Positions 24,721-35,500 of a stretch of DNA of 64,000 nucleotides are shown in pieces; the first letter of the stretch is position 1; every line of letters begins with the position of its first letter. The stretch is from Hoeflea_A sp965228785 (GTDB lineage: Bacteria; Pseudomonadota; Alphaproteobacteria; Rhizobiales; Rhizobiaceae): NCBI GenBank assembly GCA_965228785.1, contig CBDDIF010000001.1, positions 496,001 to 560,000 of the forward strand, given 5' to 3'. The notes below the pieces were generated by a model. That model saw only the letters and a list, made by a program, of their open reading frames with translations, searched no databases and had not been told where the DNA came from. The position numbers were made by a program, and so were the translations under genes.

Positions 24721-25368
24721 TCAGTTTTCCCCTTGTCCGATTTCCGCAATCAAAGTCTCGGCATAGGGCAGAAACCGCTCGACCATGATGTCGACACCCT
24801 TTGGATTGGGATGCATGCCATCGCCGATGTCCAGCCCGGATTGAGCTGCTACACCATCCAGGAAAAACGGGTAGAGTGCGACACCGTGTGACTCGGCCAG
24901 TTCCGGATAGATACGATCGAAGCGGGTCTGGTAGTCGGACCCCATATTCGGCGGCGACAACATGCCGATGAGCAGCACCGCAATGCCACGCTGCTTGAGC
25001 TTACCGATCATCATGTCAAGGTTTTCGCGGGTCTTTTCGGGGCTGATGCCGCGCAGCGCGTCATTGGCGCCCAGCTCCAGCAGCACCGCGTGCGTGCCGT
25101 CTGGCACCGACCAGTCGAGTCGTGACAAGCCACCGGAAGACGTATCACCGGATACGCCGGCATTGGCGATGGTGACGTCGTGGCCATTGGCCTTCAGCGC
25201 CGTCTCCAGCTTGACCGGAAAGGCGTCGGAGGGCGACAGTTCGTAACCGGCCATAAGGCTGTCGCCGAATCCCACAATGTTCAGCGTATCGGCGCGCGCA
25301 GCACCTGAAACCACCAATAAAAGCCCACAGATCAGGGCTAAAATTCCAGGTATGGCTTTATTTTTCAT
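24721..25368 (-). CDS. tesA: arylesterase / SGNH-type lysophospholipase (TesA-like)
   Basis: The start at 25368 gives 215 residues with a signal peptide (MKNKAIPGILALICGLLLVVSG) and cleavage near ARA/D. The SGNH motifs are GFGDSL (Ser), the Gly in NAGVSGDTS, ELGANDAL (Asn) and DGMHPNPKG (Asp, His). This is TesA or thioesterase I / lysophospholipase L1, in the periplasm. It is divergent from the ABC transporter genes, as in many proteobacteria (tesA-ybbA-ybbP). Confidence 0.93.
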   Translation of the reverse strand: MKNKAIPGILALICGLLLVVSGAARADTLNIVGFGDSLMAGYELSPSDAFPVKLETALKANGHDVTIANAGVSGDTSSGGLSRLDWSVPDGTHAVLLELGANDALRGISPEKTRENLDMMIGKLKQRGIAVLLIGMLSPPNMGSDYQTRFDRIYPELAESHGVALYPFFLDGVAAQSGLDIGDGMHPNPKGVDIMVERFLPYAETLIAEIGQGEN

Positions 25369-25462
25369 GGACGGCTTCCTAAATCCGTTTGCAGCGCCCG
25401 GACGTATAGGGGACGAACGCGCTGATGACCCACCGAAAAAATACATATAGTGAGCCGCCGCC

Positions 25463-26164
25463 TTGTCAAAACCAATCATTCATTTGAACGAGGCCGATTT
25501 GACGCTGGGTGACGGCGCTTCTTCGGTGCATGTGTTGAAAAAAATGAGCCTTTCGGTCGATACCGGCGAATCCGTCGGGATCGTCGGTCCGTCAGGCTCC
25601 GGCAAGTCGACCCTGTTGATGGTCCTCGCCGGGTTGGAAAAAATCGATTCAGGCGAGATTTTCATCTCCGACAAACCGATCCACTCGATGACTGAAGACC
25701 AGGTGGCGGATTTCCGCGGTCGCAATATCGGCATCGTCTTCCAGTCTTTCCACCTGATTCCCAACATGACGGCGCTGGAAAATGTTGCCGTTCCGCTGGA
25801 ACTTGCCGGCCGCACGGATGCTTTCGATCTGGCCCGGGCGGAACTGGCCGCCGTCGGACTGGCCGAACGGCTGACCCACTATCCGGGCGAACTCTCCGGC
25901 GGTGAACAGCAGCGCGTGGCGATCGCCCGGGCCCTGGCGCCGTCACCGGCGATGCTGATCGCCGACGAACCGACCGGAAACCTGGACACGGAGACCGGTG
26001 CCCAGATCGCCGACCTCCTGTTCAAGGAGCAAGCCGATCGCGGCATGACCCTTCTGCTGGTGACCCATGATCCGGCGTTGGCACTGCGCTGCAGCCGGCA
26101 GATCAGGGTCCGCTCCGGTGAGATCCTTACCGAGGACGAAGCTGAATCGGTGGCAGTCGCATGA
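25463..26164 (+). CDS. ybbA: ABC transporter ATP-binding protein (YbbA/LolD type)
   Basis: This ATPase of 233 residues uses the TTG at 25463; the first in-frame ATG lies within the domain. Walker A GPSGSGKST, Q-loop VFQSFHL, signature LSGGEQQRVAIARAL and Walker B MLIADEP are present. It belongs to the MacB/LolD/FtsE group, which acts with FtsX-type permeases without driving classical transport. Its stop overlaps the start of the next gene by 4 bases (ATGA), so it is coupled with its permease partner. Confidence 0.94.
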   Translation: MSKPIIHLNEADLTLGDGASSVHVLKKMSLSVDTGESVGIVGPSGSGKSTLLMVLAGLEKIDSGEIFISDKPIHSMTEDQVADFRGRNIGIVFQSFHLIPNMTALENVAVPLELAGRTDAFDLARAELAAVGLAERLTHYPGELSGGEQQRVAIARALAPSPAMLIADEPTGNLDTETGAQIADLLFKEQADRGMTLLLVTHDPALALRCSRQIRVRSGEILTEDEAESVAVA

Positions 26165-28773
26165 GTGCGGTCAGCGACGGCGCCGCAACCTCAGGCCACT
26201 CCGGAACGACCGTCGGCTACGGCGCCACACCGCCGATGACCCAACTGCGTCTCGCCTGGCGCCTGGCGCTGCGGGAAATGCGCGGTGGGCTTTCGGGGTT
26301 TTATATCTTCCTTGCCTGTATAGCTTTGGGAACCGCGGCAATCGCCGGCGTGAATTCGGTGTCGCGATCGATCACCGCCGCCATCACACAGGAAGGTCAG
26401 ACGATCCTGGGTGGGGACATCCGTTTCGAGATTCAAAACCGTCAGGCTACGGAAGAAGAACTCGCATTCCTGCAGTCCTCCGGGGCGATGACGCACACAT
26501 CCGGCCTGCGGTCGATGACCCGGTTGCCCGACGGATCCGACCAGACGCTGGTCGAGGTCAAGGCGGTTGATTCGCTCTATCCGCTCTACGGCGATTTCGC
26601 GGTCGAACCGAAATTGAACTTCCCGGAATTGTTCGACGAGAAGGACGGTCGATTCGGCCTTGCCGTGGCACCGTTGCTGCTTGACCGCCTGGCTGTCTCG
26701 TTGGGCGATACCGTGCTTCTCGGCAATGCACAGTTCGAGATCCGTGCCCTCATTGAAAGCGAACCGGACGCATTGTCCGATGGTTTCGGATTTGCGCCGC
26801 GGCTCATGATGTCGCAGGACGGGCTGGCGGCGGCCGGCCTCATCCAGGTCGGCAGTCTGGTGGAATATGCCTACAAGATACGGCTTCCCGGGGTTGCCGG
26901 CGAGTCTGACATCGCCGCGCTCAGGCAGTCTGCCGACGAACGGTTTCCGACGGCCGGCTGGTCGGTACGAAGCCGCAGCAACGCTGCGCCGGCGCTTAGC
27001 GCCAACATCACGCGGTTTTCCCAGTTCCTCACCCTCGTCGGGCTGACGGCGCTGGTGGTCGGCGGTGTCGGCGTGGCCAATGCGGTGAGGGCTTATCTCG
27101 ATTCCAAACGCGGCGTCATCGCCACCTTCAAATGTCTCGGGGCATCGGGCAGCTTCGTCTTTGCGGTCTATCTGATCCAGATTCTTATCATCACAACGAT
27201 CGGCATTGCGCTCGGACTGGTGCTGGGTGCGGCAATGCCGCTATTCGCCCAGACGGCGCTCTCCGGCATCTTGCCGGTGTCGACGGAGACGTTCATTTAT
27301 CCGGACGCGCTGCTGCTTGCTGCGATCTTCGGTTACCTGACGGCGCTGGCCTTTGCCGTTCTGCCGCTCGGCCGATCACGCGACGTGCCGGCCACGGCAC
27401 TGTTTCGGGAGCAGGGGTTTGATGCGTTCAGCCTGCCGCGCAAACGCTACCTTTTCATCGCCGCGGTTCTGGTTGCGGTTTTTGCCGGCCTGGCGATTGC
27501 CACCTCCTATGACCGCTTCATCGCCAGCATCTTTCTGGGGTCGATCGCCTTCGCCTTTGTCGTATTGAGAGTGGTGTCGACGGTGATCGAACAGCTGGCG
27601 CGTCGCGCGCCCCGGGTCAATTCGACGGCCCTGCGGCTGGCGATCGGCAACATTCATCGGCCGGGTGCATTGACGCCGTCGGTGGTGCTGTCGCTCGGTC
27701 TTGGCCTCGCACTGCTGGTGACGCTGGCGCTGATCGACGGAAATCTTCGACGCGAGATCAGCGGCAGCCTGCCCAGCCGGGCGCCTGATTTCTTCTTCGT
27801 CGACATCCAGAGCAACGAGGTGGAGCAGTTTTCCGCGTTGCTTGACGAGATGGCGCCGAACGGCGAGGTCCAGCGGGTGCCGATGCTGCGCGGCCGCATC
27901 CTCGAATTCAACGGCGTCGACGTGCGCAAGCTCGACATCACGGAGGGCGAATGGGTATTGCGCGGAGATCGCGGCGTGACCTATTCCGAAACGCTGCCAG
28001 CCAATGCCAAGCTCACTGCCGGCACCTGGTGGGATGCCGATTATACGGGTGAACCGCTGGTCTCTTTCTCGGCCGAGGAGGCGGGAGAACTGGGCCTGAA
28101 CATTGGCGACACAGTCACAGTCAATGTGCTTGGGCGCAACATCACGGCCCGCATCGCCAACTTGCGCGAGGTTGAATGGGAATCCCTGTCGATCAACTTC
28201 GTCATGGTGTTCTCACCAAGCGCCTTTGCCGGCGCCCCGCATGCCTGGCTCGCCACCCTGCGCGACCCGCAATCGACTGCGGCGGAAGAAGGCGAAGTGT
28301 TGCGAGCGGTCACCAACGCCTTCCCGACGGTCACCAGCGTGCGCGTCAAGGATGCCATTGAACTGGTCACGAGCATCGTCGAACAGCTGGCAACGGCCAT
28401 CCGCGCCGCAGCTGCCGTGGCGCTGATCGCCTCCGTGTTGGTGTTGTCCGGTGCGCTGGCGGCAGGCAATCGGGCGCGGGCGCATGACGCGGTGGTGTTG
28501 AAAACATTGGGCGCCACGCGGCAAACGCTGATCCGAGCTTTCTCTTACGAGTACATGATCCTCGGTTTTGCCACCGCGGTCTTTGCCCTGTTTGCGGGCG
28601 GCGTGGCGGCCTGGTTCGTGGTGACCAGGATCATGCTGCTGCCGTCGAATTTCCTGCCGGATGTGGCTTTGATCACGGTGATTTCAGCGCTGGTTCTGAC
28701 CGTCGGTATTGGTCTGGCCGGAACATGGCGGGTTTTGGGCCAGAAGGCGGCGCCAATCCTCAGAAATCTCTGA
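26161..28773 (+). CDS. ybbP: FtsX-like ABC permease, 870 aa (YbbP type)
   Basis: The protein has one N-terminal helix (residues about 38-60), a long periplasmic domain, three-helix FtsX domains near residues 280-420 and 740-870, and a central helix cluster around 440-510. The pattern FtsX domain, core, FtsX domain matches YbbP/lipoprotein-release-like permeases. The ATPase upstream is its partner; E. coli YbbAP is linked to esterase TesA, which lies divergently here. The exact role in the envelope is uncertain. Confidence 0.92.
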   Translation: MSAVSDGAATSGHSGTTVGYGATPPMTQLRLAWRLALREMRGGLSGFYIFLACIALGTAAIAGVNSVSRSITAAITQEGQTILGGDIRFEIQNRQATEEELAFLQSSGAMTHTSGLRSMTRLPDGSDQTLVEVKAVDSLYPLYGDFAVEPKLNFPELFDEKDGRFGLAVAPLLLDRLAVSLGDTVLLGNAQFEIRALIESEPDALSDGFGFAPRLMMSQDGLAAAGLIQVGSLVEYAYKIRLPGVAGESDIAALRQSADERFPTAGWSVRSRSNAAPALSANITRFSQFLTLVGLTALVVGGVGVANAVRAYLDSKRGVIATFKCLGASGSFVFAVYLIQILIITTIGIALGLVLGAAMPLFAQTALSGILPVSTETFIYPDALLLAAIFGYLTALAFAVLPLGRSRDVPATALFREQGFDAFSLPRKRYLFIAAVLVAVFAGLAIATSYDRFIASIFLGSIAFAFVVLRVVSTVIEQLARRAPRVNSTALRLAIGNIHRPGALTPSVVLSLGLGLALLVTLALIDGNLRREISGSLPSRAPDFFFVDIQSNEVEQFSALLDEMAPNGEVQRVPMLRGRILEFNGVDVRKLDITEGEWVLRGDRGVTYSETLPANAKLTAGTWWDADYTGEPLVSFSAEEAGELGLNIGDTVTVNVLGRNITARIANLREVEWESLSINFVMVFSPSAFAGAPHAWLATLRDPQSTAAEEGEVLRAVTNAFPTVTSVRVKDAIELVTSIVEQLATAIRAAAAVALIASVLVLSGALAAGNRARAHDAVVLKTLGATRQTLIRAFSYEYMILGFATAVFALFAGGVAAWFVVTRIMLLPSNFLPDVALITVISALVLTVGIGLAGTWRVLGQKAAPILRNL

Positions 28774-28957
28774 TTTCGGCCAATTTGGGGTCGATTCAGT
28801 TAACTGTTGTGCCGGAATGGGCAAAAAGGCTGATAAAATCGGTCCTTTAGGTCTTGTCGTTGCGATGTTGATTCATCATATTCCGGGTAGCCGTGCCCGA
28901 CCGGCTTAATTGTCGGGGGCACGAACGAGACTGAATCGAACCAATTGAGAGGTAGAA

Positions 28958-29698
28958 ATGGCAGAACCTCGTAATTACCAGGTCCGCGGACAGGTTGGTA
29001 CGCAGGCCGGTGCTGCGATAGATGAAGGCCTCCGGTCCTATATGCTGCGGGTTTACAACCTGATGGCAATGGGTCTGGTTATTACCGGTGTGGCCGCCTA
29101 TGCGACATCGGTCATGGCCGTCGCTGACGGACAGATGACCGCTTTTGGTCAGGCAATCTACGGTAGCCCGCTGAGATGGGTCGTCATGCTTGCACCGCTC
29201 GGCATGGTCTTCTTCCTGAGTTTCCGCATCGCCAAGATGAGTGTCGCCGCGGCACAGACGACCTTCTGGGTCTTCTCGGCCCTGATGGGCCTGTCGCTCG
29301 GGTCGATCTTCCTGGTCTACACCACGGCAAGCATCACCCAGACATTCTTCATCACGGCGGCATCCTTCGGCGCGCTTTCGCTGTTCGGATACACCACCAA
29401 GCGTGATCTTTCCGGTTGGGGATCCTTCCTGTTCATGGGCCTGATCGGCATCATCATTGCGATGATCGTCAATATTTTTCTTGCATCAAGCGCCCTGCAG
29501 TTCGCGATCTCCGTGATCGGCGTGCTGGTGTTCGCCGGTCTGACGGCCTACGACACGCAGCAGATCAAGGAAATGTACTATGAGGGCGATGGCGAAGCCG
29601 TTGCCGGCCGCAAGGCCATTATGGGCGCCCTGCGTCTGTACCTCGACTTCATCAACCTGTTCATGTTCCTGCTGCAGTTCCTCGGGAACCGCGAGTAG
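28958..29698 (+). CDS. Bax inhibitor-1 / YccA-family membrane protein
   Basis: This is a 246-residue protein with about seven hydrophobic segments and the BI-1 motifs YMLRVYNLMAMGLVITG (N-terminal) and GLTAYDTQQIKEMYYEG followed by ALRLYLDFINLFMFLL. A gagagg sits before the ATG. YccA-type proteins sit in the inner membrane and modulate protease FtsH or calcium and proton leak. It is a single gene with a strong terminator behind. A hairpin-prone GC stretch lies in the leader (about 28891-28922). Confidence 0.95.
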   Translation: MAEPRNYQVRGQVGTQAGAAIDEGLRSYMLRVYNLMAMGLVITGVAAYATSVMAVADGQMTAFGQAIYGSPLRWVVMLAPLGMVFFLSFRIAKMSVAAAQTTFWVFSALMGLSLGSIFLVYTTASITQTFFITAASFGALSLFGYTTKRDLSGWGSFLFMGLIGIIIAMIVNIFLASSALQFAISVIGVLVFAGLTAYDTQQIKEMYYEGDGEAVAGRKAIMGALRLYLDFINLFMFLLQFLGNRE

Positions 29699-29720
29699 TT
29701 CGAACACCCAGAACACGGAA

Positions 29721-29746
29721 AAGGCGGCCTTCGGGCCGCCTTTTTT
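29721..29746. terminator. bidirectional Rho-independent terminator after the BI-1 gene
   Basis: AAGGCGGCC-TTCG-GGCCGCCTT is a perfect 9-base stem with a stable UUCG-type tetraloop, followed by a T run on the plus strand and preceded by an A run that gives one on the minus strand. It ends the BI-1 transcript and could also serve the convergent DUF2794 gene. Confidence 0.9.
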
Positions 29747-29894
29747 GTTGCCAGTGCAAGGGCAGCTGTTCAGATTCAGATGAAATGAAAGATTGGCTGC
29801 CGCCGCTATGCCGCCGCAGTCAAGATGATCGCTATCGCGCCCGGAAGCCTTGTCCGGGCAACTACACTATGCCGCCAGTAACCGAAATTGAGCG

Positions 29895-30278
29895 CTAGCC
29901 GCGCACCAGTTTCGGCGACTTGTCGAACACCCGTAGGACCTGGGCCAGATCATGGCCGCGCTTGACGATCATGCCGCTTGCGGCAACGACCGAAAAGGCG
30001 CCCTGCTTGCGCGCCAGTTTTGGGTCCTTGATGATCCGGAACAGCGGTACTTCACTGCTGCGCCGAAACACCGAAAAGACGGCCCTGTCCTTGAGATGAT
30101 CGATTGCGTAGTCTCGCCACTCTCCCTCGGCAACCATGCGCGAATAGAGACGCAGAATGGCGTCCAGTTCGCGCCGATGAAAAGTGGTTGGCGGTGATTC
30201 TTTCCTCTTCCGGAAATCTTTCAGGTCGACCAGCACGCCCACCGGCTCGCCTTCCGACCCTCCCGGATTACTGTCCAT
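29895..30278 (-). CDS. DUF2794 protein
   Basis: The 127-residue protein has the DUF2794 pattern: FHRRELDAILRLYSRMVAEGEWRDYAIDHLKDRAVFSVFRRSSE, followed by LFRIIKDPKLARKQGAFSVVAASGMIVKRG. The start follows tgaggt. It is a cytoplasmic protein of unknown function, restricted mostly to Alphaproteobacteria. From memory it often occurs near acnA and DUF1223 genes. Confidence 0.88.
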   Translation of the reverse strand: MDSNPGGSEGEPVGVLVDLKDFRKRKESPPTTFHRRELDAILRLYSRMVAEGEWRDYAIDHLKDRAVFSVFRRSSEVPLFRIIKDPKLARKQGAFSVVAASGMIVKRGHDLAQVLRVFDKSPKLVRG

Positions 30279-30402
30279 GCTTTTACCTCACGCTTACAGG
30301 CAACCAGTTTTGCCAAAAGCGTTTGAAATTGCAAGGCATCCGTGGAAAACAGCCGCAAAGAGTGCGGCTGCAAATTATTCAACCAGAGGCATTTTCAGGT
30401 TT

Positions 30403-31167
30403 TCAGGCGCCGGCGTCGTTCATCAGGATGCTGGCACCGATGATGGCGCCGGGCACGCCATTTGACTTCATGGTCTGAACCAGGATGGCGCAGCCGTCAT
30501 GGCCGTCGGCGTTCATCAGCGAGCGCGGCAATGCCAGTTCCATGGCCTCACCGTCCCACATGGCAACGGTCTGAATGTCCTTGACCGAATGCCAATAGGT
30601 CAGCTTGCGGCCACGGTTCTCGCCGCGCTTGACGTCGACCGTGTTCTCCCGGTCGAAATAGACCATGATGACGTTGGCCTTACCGGTGCCCGCGCCGATA
30701 CTCACCTTGATCTGATCGCCGTCCTGCATCGCGGAGACCGGTACGACGAGACCGCGGCCAGCGTCGTTGAAGGCTTCCATCTTGGCTTCGATGCCGCGTT
30801 TGTCGGCGCCATTGAGATGGTCGCGACCGTTGACGATTGCCTGCGGCGTGTAGACGCTCTTGCGGCCCAGCGTGCGGGCATAGTCGTATTGCCGTTTGGT
30901 GCTTTTTTCGGAACTGAACGTGTCCCGCCACCCCAGATAGTTCCAGTAATCGACATGATAGGCCAGGGCCACGATGTCGTCGCGCTGCGCCAGATCGCCG
31001 AGAACCTTGTCAGCCGGCGGACAGGACGAACAGCCCTGGCTCGTGAACAGCTCGACCACGCCCTTGGGTGCGGTGTCGGTGGATGAGGCGGGCACGGCGA
31101 TGCCGAGCGCCAGGGCAAACACAGCGAAAGCAGGAAGAATTCGGGCGAGAGGTGATCCTGTCATCAT
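30403..31167 (-). CDS. DUF1223 secreted thioredoxin-like protein
   Basis: The protein is 254 residues with a signal peptide (residues 1-28) and the DUF1223 motif VVELFTSQGCSSCPPADKVLGDL, a CSSC redox-like pair. Further family motifs are AYHVDYWNYLGWRDTFS, the YTPQAIVNG segment and a C-terminal LVQT. The fold is related to thioredoxin; activity is unproven. Tandem Met codons (31167, 31164) follow a gga. In many Hyphomicrobiales, from memory, it sits next to acnA; here it is 28 kb away. Confidence 0.9.
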   Translation of the reverse strand: MMTGSPLARILPAFAVFALALGIAVPASSTDTAPKGVVELFTSQGCSSCPPADKVLGDLAQRDDIVALAYHVDYWNYLGWRDTFSSEKSTKRQYDYARTLGRKSVYTPQAIVNGRDHLNGADKRGIEAKMEAFNDAGRGLVVPVSAMQDGDQIKVSIGAGTGKANVIMVYFDRENTVDVKRGENRGRKLTYWHSVKDIQTVAMWDGEAMELALPRSLMNADGHDGCAILVQTMKSNGVPGAIIGASILMNDAGA

Positions 31168-31314
31168 AATAATTATCCGTTCAAAACGCTGTTAAACCCC
31201 TCAAAAATGCTGGTCCTTTCTACCGTTTAGCCATTTCAAGATAAAGTCACGTTGCGGTGAAAAAAACCGTGAACAAGTATTGCGGCCTCGAAAATCAGTC
31301 CGAAACGGGCCGAG

Positions 31315-31346
31315 GCATTGACCCTCTCCAGATAAATGGTCAATGC
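31315..31346. promoter_or_regulatory. inverted repeat operator candidate upstream of the RND operon
   Basis: GCATTGACC (31315-31323) and GGTCAATGC (31338-31346) form a perfect 9-base inverted repeat with a 14-base spacer, 50 bases before the adaptor start. TTGACC...GGTCAA dyads are typical of TetR-type repressors. No TetR gene is in the window; the nearest regulator is the AraC-family gene downstream. Confidence 0.5.
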
Positions 31347-31396
31347 TCGCAACGAATGCCGGATCAACCGGTGGCTCGCGAGAGGGGAAGCATTCC

Positions 31397-32512
31397 ATGC
31401 GCCTGCTGATTGTATTGGGTTTTGCAGCCCTGGTTCTGACTGGGTGCGGCGACGGTGACAGCCGTACCGGTGAGATCGAACCGGTGGTGCGCGGTCTGAA
31501 AAGCTGCCTCGTGGACGATCCGCAACAGACAACGGTTCGGCGCTATCCCAGCGTTCTACAGCCGGCGTCGACAACATCCCTGTCGTTCGAGATCTCCGGG
31601 CGCCTGAAGGAAGTGACCCTGGATGTCGGTCAGCAGGTGGCGGCCGGCGATGTCATTGCGGAAATCGATCCGACAAGTCTGCAAATCCAGGTCGACAATG
31701 CGACGGCCGCGGTGCGTCAGGCGGAAGTCGCATTGCGCAATGCGGAGGAAGATTTCAAACGCAAGTCGCAACTGCTCGAGGACGGGGTAACCACGCAGGC
31801 TCAGGTCGACCAGTCGGAAACCGGGCTGGAGAGCGCCCGGGCCAATGACATCCAGGCGCGCAAGCAGCTTGAAAACGCTCAGGAAGACCTCAGCAAGACG
31901 ACCCTTCGCGCACCCTTTGACGGCATCATCAGTCGAGTGGATGTCGATTCTTTCACCAATGTGACGGCGGGTTCGCCGGTGGCCACCATTTATGCCGACA
32001 GGGACTTCGAAACCTCGTTTACCGTCAGCTTCGACGTGGTCAACCGCATCGCCGTGGGCAAACAGGCCACCGTCCGCCTGGCTGACGATCCGTCGATCGT
32101 GCTGCCTGGTCATGTGAGTGAACTCGGCTCTCGCGCCGACACGGTTTCGGCCTTTCCGGTCGTGGTCAAGGTCGACGGCACCAACCCGGTTTTGAAAGCC
32201 GGCATGGCGGTGGAAATCGCCATGGAGTTCGATGTGCCCAGAGGGGTTGGCTATACAGTGCCGCTGACGGTGTTGCCGATGGAGGGCCGACTGGATGTGC
32301 CGGAGGATCCGAGCGCACCGGGCAGCGTTGACATTTTCGTTTACGACGATGCCTCGGAAACCGTGAAGACCCGCAGTGTTGCGATCGGCGGCTTGCGCGA
32401 AAACCAGCTGATCGTCATCGACGGGCTGGAGCCGGGGGAGCGCGTGGCCTGCGCCGGCGTGGCATTCCTGCGAGACGGCATGAAGGTCAAACTTCTGCCT
32501 GACGACGTTTAG
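31397..32512 (+). CDS. RND efflux periplasmic adaptor (membrane fusion lipoprotein)
   Basis: The ATG at 31397 follows gagggga. The 371-residue protein begins with a lipoprotein signal: MRLLIVLGFAALVLTGCGDG, with the acylated Cys near residue 17. Then come the lipoyl half (SFEISGRLKEVTLDVGQQVAAGDVIAEID), a coiled-coil hairpin (residues about 100-160, VRQAEVALRNAEEDFKRK) and the second lipoyl half (APFDGIISRVDVDSFTNVTAGSPVATI). It links the inner-membrane pump to an outer-membrane channel. No TolC gene is adjacent. The permease gene follows after 20 bases. Confidence 0.94.
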   Translation: MRLLIVLGFAALVLTGCGDGDSRTGEIEPVVRGLKSCLVDDPQQTTVRRYPSVLQPASTTSLSFEISGRLKEVTLDVGQQVAAGDVIAEIDPTSLQIQVDNATAAVRQAEVALRNAEEDFKRKSQLLEDGVTTQAQVDQSETGLESARANDIQARKQLENAQEDLSKTTLRAPFDGIISRVDVDSFTNVTAGSPVATIYADRDFETSFTVSFDVVNRIAVGKQATVRLADDPSIVLPGHVSELGSRADTVSAFPVVVKVDGTNPVLKAGMAVEIAMEFDVPRGVGYTVPLTVLPMEGRLDVPEDPSAPGSVDIFVYDDASETVKTRSVAIGGLRENQLIVIDGLEPGERVACAGVAFLRDGMKVKLLPDDV

Positions 32513-32532
32513 AGCGGACCGGGAGCGCCTCG

Positions 32533-35500
32533 ATGGATTTCCTGACCCGCTTCGGCATCAGCAAGTCACGCCTGACCATTCTGGTCATGTTCGGCCTCAT
32601 CGTGCAGGGCCTTCTCGTCTATGGCAGCATGCCGAAACGCGAAAACCCGGCCATCACCATCCGCAGTGCGCAGATTTCCGTCCAGTTTCCCGGCATGTCG
32701 CCGGAACGCATGGAAGACCTGATCGTCAAGCCGATCGAGCGCAAAATGCGGGAAATCGGCGAGATCGAGGACATCAATGTTCTCGTGTCGACCGGGTATT
32801 CTGTGATCACTGTGTCCATCTACGACCATGTCACCAAGGCTGAGTTGGATACGGTTTTCAACGATATCCGCAACAAGATCGACGATCTCAAGCCCAGTTT
32901 GCCGGAGGGAACCGAGGGGCCATTTGTCAACACCGACTATGGCGATGTGTCGATCGCAACGGTTGCGGTCACCGGTGACGGGTTCAGCGGCGCGGATTTG
33001 CGAGAATCCGCCGACGACTTGCGGGAGTTTCTTTACGAGATCGACGGGATCTCCAAAGTCACGCTGTTTGGCGTCCAGGAAGAGCGGATCTGGCTGGAAA
33101 TCGATACCCGCAAACTGGCGGCGGTCGGCATCCAATTGCAACAGGTGCTCAACGACCTGCAGGCGCAGAACGTAATCCTTCCAGCCGGACAGATCGATGC
33201 AGACGGGGTCGATCTGATCCTTGAAGCCAATGGCGATCTGCAGAGCGTCGAGGCGATCGCCAATGTGCTGACCAAGGTTGAGGGTCTGTCCGGTTTCGTG
33301 CGTCTGAAGGACCTGATGAACGTCGAGCGCGGCTATGAGGATCCGGTCGACAAACCGGTCTATTTCAACGGCATGCCGGCGGTGATCCTGGCGGTCGAGA
33401 TGTCCGATGAGGAGGATATCCAGAAGATCGGCGCGGAACTTGAGCGTCAGGTTGCGGCCTATGAGCTGACCCAGCCGATCGGCATCACCTATCAGTTCTC
33501 CACATTCCAGGAGACCAACGTCACCACCTCCATCAACGCGGCGCTGATGAATGTGGCGCAGACCTTTGTGGTCGTGCTTGCGGTCATGTTGATTTTCCTC
33601 GGGTTCCGGGCGGCGCTGATCATTGCCTGCATCGTTCCGTTTACCGTGACCTTCGCGCTGATCGGCATGGGCGTCATGGAAATCGACCTGCAGCAGATAT
33701 CCATTGCGGCAGTAATCATCTCGCTGGGCTTGCTGGTCGACAACGGGCTTGTCGTGGTCGAGGACATCCAGGGCCGCATCGGCCAGGGAGTCGACCCGAA
33801 TGAGGCGGCGCTGGCAGCCGGCCGGCAGTTTTTCGTGCCCTTGGCGGTCGCCTCGATCACCACGGTTTCAGCCTTCCTGCCAATGCTGATCCTTGACGGG
33901 ACAGAGGGTGAATTCGCGTTTTCACTCGGTGCCGTCGTCGGCATCATGCTCGCCGGTTCCTGGCTGACGGCCCTCTACATTCTGCCTTCGCTCTGCGTGT
34001 GGTTCTCCAGCCGAAAGCAGACCAAGGAAGAAGGGCATGAAAACTGGCTGGTCCGGTTCTATGGCGCCATCATCAGCCGCTCGCTGCCCTTCGGCATCGT
34101 GATCATCATTGTGGCCTACGCGCTCGTCGCGCTGTCGATCTCGATGTTTCCGCGCCTCAAATCGGAAATGTTCCCGTTGTCGGAGCGGGCCGAATATCTG
34201 ATCTATCTGGACATGCCGAAAGGCACCGCGATCTCCGCCACCGAAGCCGAGGCGCTGGCAGTCGATCGCTGGCTGCGTGACAAGGGGCAGAACCCGGAAG
34301 TGGTCAACACGACGGTGTTCGTCGGCGACGGCGGCCCGCGCTTCTACCTGGCGCTCAATCCGGCCGACACCAATCCGGCCAGTGCCTTCATCCTCGTCAA
34401 CACCACCGATTTCGACAGTGCCGTCACCGCGGCCGAGCGAGCGACTCGTCACCTGATAACCAACCATCCCGCAGGCCGGTACAAGGTCAAGCGCCTGTCG
34501 ATGGGTGGTGGTGAATCCGGCATTGTCGACGTCAAGATTTCCGGGCCGGGCGCCGAAGAGCTTTTGTTCATGGCCGACGAGGTGGAACAGGCCTTCGATG
34601 CGGTTCCGGGCATTTCCCAGAACGAGAACGACTGGGGCAACAAGACGCTGAAGATCGTCATCGACGTCGATCAGAGCAAAGCGCGCGAATTGGGTGTCTC
34701 GTCACAGGAAATCTCCGACCTGATGGACACGTTCTATTCCGGCACCTCGTTTTCCACATTCCGCGAGGGCGACCAGTCGATCCCGATCGTGGTGCGTGCC
34801 GAGGAAGGATTCCGCAGCAACCTGGAGGATCTTGCGAGCCTCGCCATACCGACGGACGGGCCGCTGATCTCGCTCGACCAGGTCGCGACATTCGATCCCA
34901 AGCTGGAGTTCTCGCAGATACGCCGTGAAAATCAGGTGCGCCTGATCAAGATCTCGGGCAAGAGCGATACCGTCGCTGCCAATCAGGTATTGGCGATGAT
35001 CCGGCCAACGCTGGATTCGCTCGATCTCACCGGCGGCTACAAGTTGGAAATCGGCGGCGAGACGGAAAACAGCGCCGAGGTCAACGAAAAACTCGGCGCG
35101 GGTATGCCGGCAGCACTTTCGGTGATGCTGCTGGCGCTGATGTTCCAGTTCAACTCGGCACGCCGGGTGCTCATGACCTTCATGACGGTGCCGCTGATCA
35201 TCATCGGCGCGCCCTTCGCGCTGCTGCTCACCGGTGAACCGTTGTCCTTCTTCGCTATCTTGGGGATGATCTCGCTCGCCGGCATCATCATCAACAATGC
35301 CATCGTGCTGATAGACCAGATCGATATCGAGAGGCAGACACTGGATCTGAAAGCGGCGGTGGTCGAGGCGTCGAAGAAACGCGTGACTCCGATCATGCTC
35401 ACGTCGTTGACGACGATCTTCGGCCTGTTGCCGATGGCGATCAACGGCGGTGCCCTGTTTGAACCGATGGCCACTTTGATGATCGGCGGTCTGGCAGCTG

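Noticed and set aside
28891..28922. GTGCCCGAC / GTCGGGGGCAC hairpin in the BI-1 leader
   Set aside because: Stem has a two-base bulge and is close to the start codon; a regulatory role cannot be supported, so it is noted only with the gene.
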